Shown: positions 63,629 to 64,000 of the stretch, piece after piece | Layout of the letters: the number at the start of each line of letters is the position of its first letter | How positions within the stretch are numbered: position 1 is the stretch's first letter | Assembly (NCBI GenBank): GCA_965200525.1 | Contig: OZ241368.1 | Span: 1,550,001 to 1,614,000, forward strand | DNA from: JANNPJ01 sp965200525 | GTDB taxonomy: Bacteria > Actinomycetota > Actinomycetes > Actinomycetales > Kineosporiaceae | Reading direction: 5' to 3' | DNA length: 64,000 nt | The notes under the pieces: generated by a model | The model's database searches: none | The model's input: only the letters and a program-made list of their open reading frames with translations | Told to the model about the DNA's origin: nothing | Position numbers and translations under genes: made by a program

Positions 63629-64000
63629 TCAGACGTGGACCCGGCGGACCCAGGCCGCCGGGTCGCTGATCTCGGCCGGCAACGGCAGGGTCTGCGGCGA
63701 CTGCCAGACCACGTTGAAGCCGTCCATGCCGACCAGCTCGATGACGCCGCGGACGAACTTGGCCCCGTCGGCGTACTGCCGGGCCTTGGCGTCCAGGCCG
63801 AGCAGCCGGCGCAGCACCTGGTCGATCGCCCCACCACCGGCCCGGCGCTTGGAGAACCGCTGACGGATCACGGCCACGGTCGGCACCACCTTGGGGCCGA
63901 CGTCGTCCATCACCACGTCGGCGTGGCCCTCCAGCAGCGACATGACGGCGGTGATGCCGGCCAGCCGGCGGCGCTGCTCGGGGGTCTGCACGGCGTCCAG
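63629..64000 (-). CDS. Zinc-dependent metalloprotease (DUF2342 type), 3' part
   Basis: Last ~124 codons of a minus-strand gene that leaves the window at 64000. QTPEQRRRLAGITAVMSLLE, GHADVVMDDVGPKVVP, SKRRAGGGAIDQVLRRLLGLDAKARQYADG and FNVVWQSPQTLP match the end of actinobacterial DUF2342 zincins sometimes labelled 'F420-biosynthesis-associated'. The catalytic HExxH, if present, is beyond the edge; EGHADVVMD retains a His/Glu/Asp pattern. Conserved neighbour of tilS. Confidence 0.78.
   Translation of the reverse strand: MDAVQTPEQRRRLAGITAVMSLLEGHADVVMDDVGPKVVPTVAVIRQRFSKRRAGGGAIDQVLRRLLGLDAKARQYADGAKFVRGVIELVGMDGFNVVWQSPQTLPLPAEISDPAAWVRRVHV

Overview
The window is a dense, very GC-rich chromosomal segment of an actinobacterium (Actinomycetota). 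I see no tRNA, rRNA, IS element or CRISPR array. The lineage call rests on gene content (Lsr2, the 32-residue bS22 protein, DUF3180, DUF2520, a DUF222/HNH '13E12-type' gene, BldC/excisionase-like HTH, ANTAR protein, rex-hemACD, ClpC) and on gene order, which follows from memory two blocks of mycobacterial and Streptomyces genomes: glutaredoxin / hemA-hemC-hemD / SerB2-like HAD / PlsC / epimerase / bS22 / HTH / proC / sugar-phosphate isomerase, and clpC / lsr2 / lysS / nadC-nadB-panC / DUF2520 / folK-folB-folP-folE / ftsH / hpt / tilS. I cannot fix the genus.

Layout. 1-5.4 kb: rex-hemA-hemC-cobA/hemD operon on the minus strand, genes linked by 4-bp stop/start overlaps, with a Rex-type operator in front, then a glutaredoxin. 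5.5-9.5 kb: three plus-strand genes (polytopic membrane protein, HAD phosphatase, secreted M1 peptidase). 9.5-11.7 kb: a less conserved patch with a 65-bp tandem duplication and a frameshifted DUF222/HNH gene. 11.7-18.5 kb, minus strand: PlsC acyltransferase with a repeat-rich N-terminus, epimerase, bS22, HTH protein, AcuC deacetylase, ProC and a PucR regulator. 18.6-22.4 kb, plus: proline dehydrogenase, P5C dehydrogenase and a TagF-like transferase. 22.3-23.8 kb, minus: TetR and a sugar isomerase. 23.9-32.6 kb, mainly plus: cysteine-rich protein, methyltransferase, an ArsB-type permease split by a frameshift, radA, disA, mutY, a degenerate ABC ATPase and an SDR, with argA on minus.

32.7-46.5 kb: clpC (minus, with a ClgR-like box), a yybP-ykoY riboswitch controlling terC (plus), lsr2, a small membrane protein, lysS and an ANTAR protein (minus), a glycosyltransferase (plus), nadC-nadB-panC, DUF2520 and a TPR protein (minus). 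46.5-51.4 kb: two methyltransferases (the second MidA-like), two PH-domain membrane proteins and a stand-alone nuoD paralogue. 51.4-56.5 kb, minus: a translationally coupled operon of a hyaluronan-synthase-like GT2 and two parallel beta-helix proteins, the best candidate here for an undescribed system (an exopolysaccharide synthase with its modifying or cleaving partners). 56.7-64 kb, minus: DUF3180, a fused folB-folK, folP, folE, ftsH, hpt, tilS and the end of a zinc-metalloprotease gene that leaves the window.

Regulatory signals are plentiful: a Rex operator, a Mn-type riboswitch, a ClgR-type box, a strong lsr2 promoter, long terminator hairpins, and at least fourteen genes whose start codon lies 6-8 nt after a TANNNT -10 box, implying leaderless mRNAs. 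Those boxes were also used to choose start codons.
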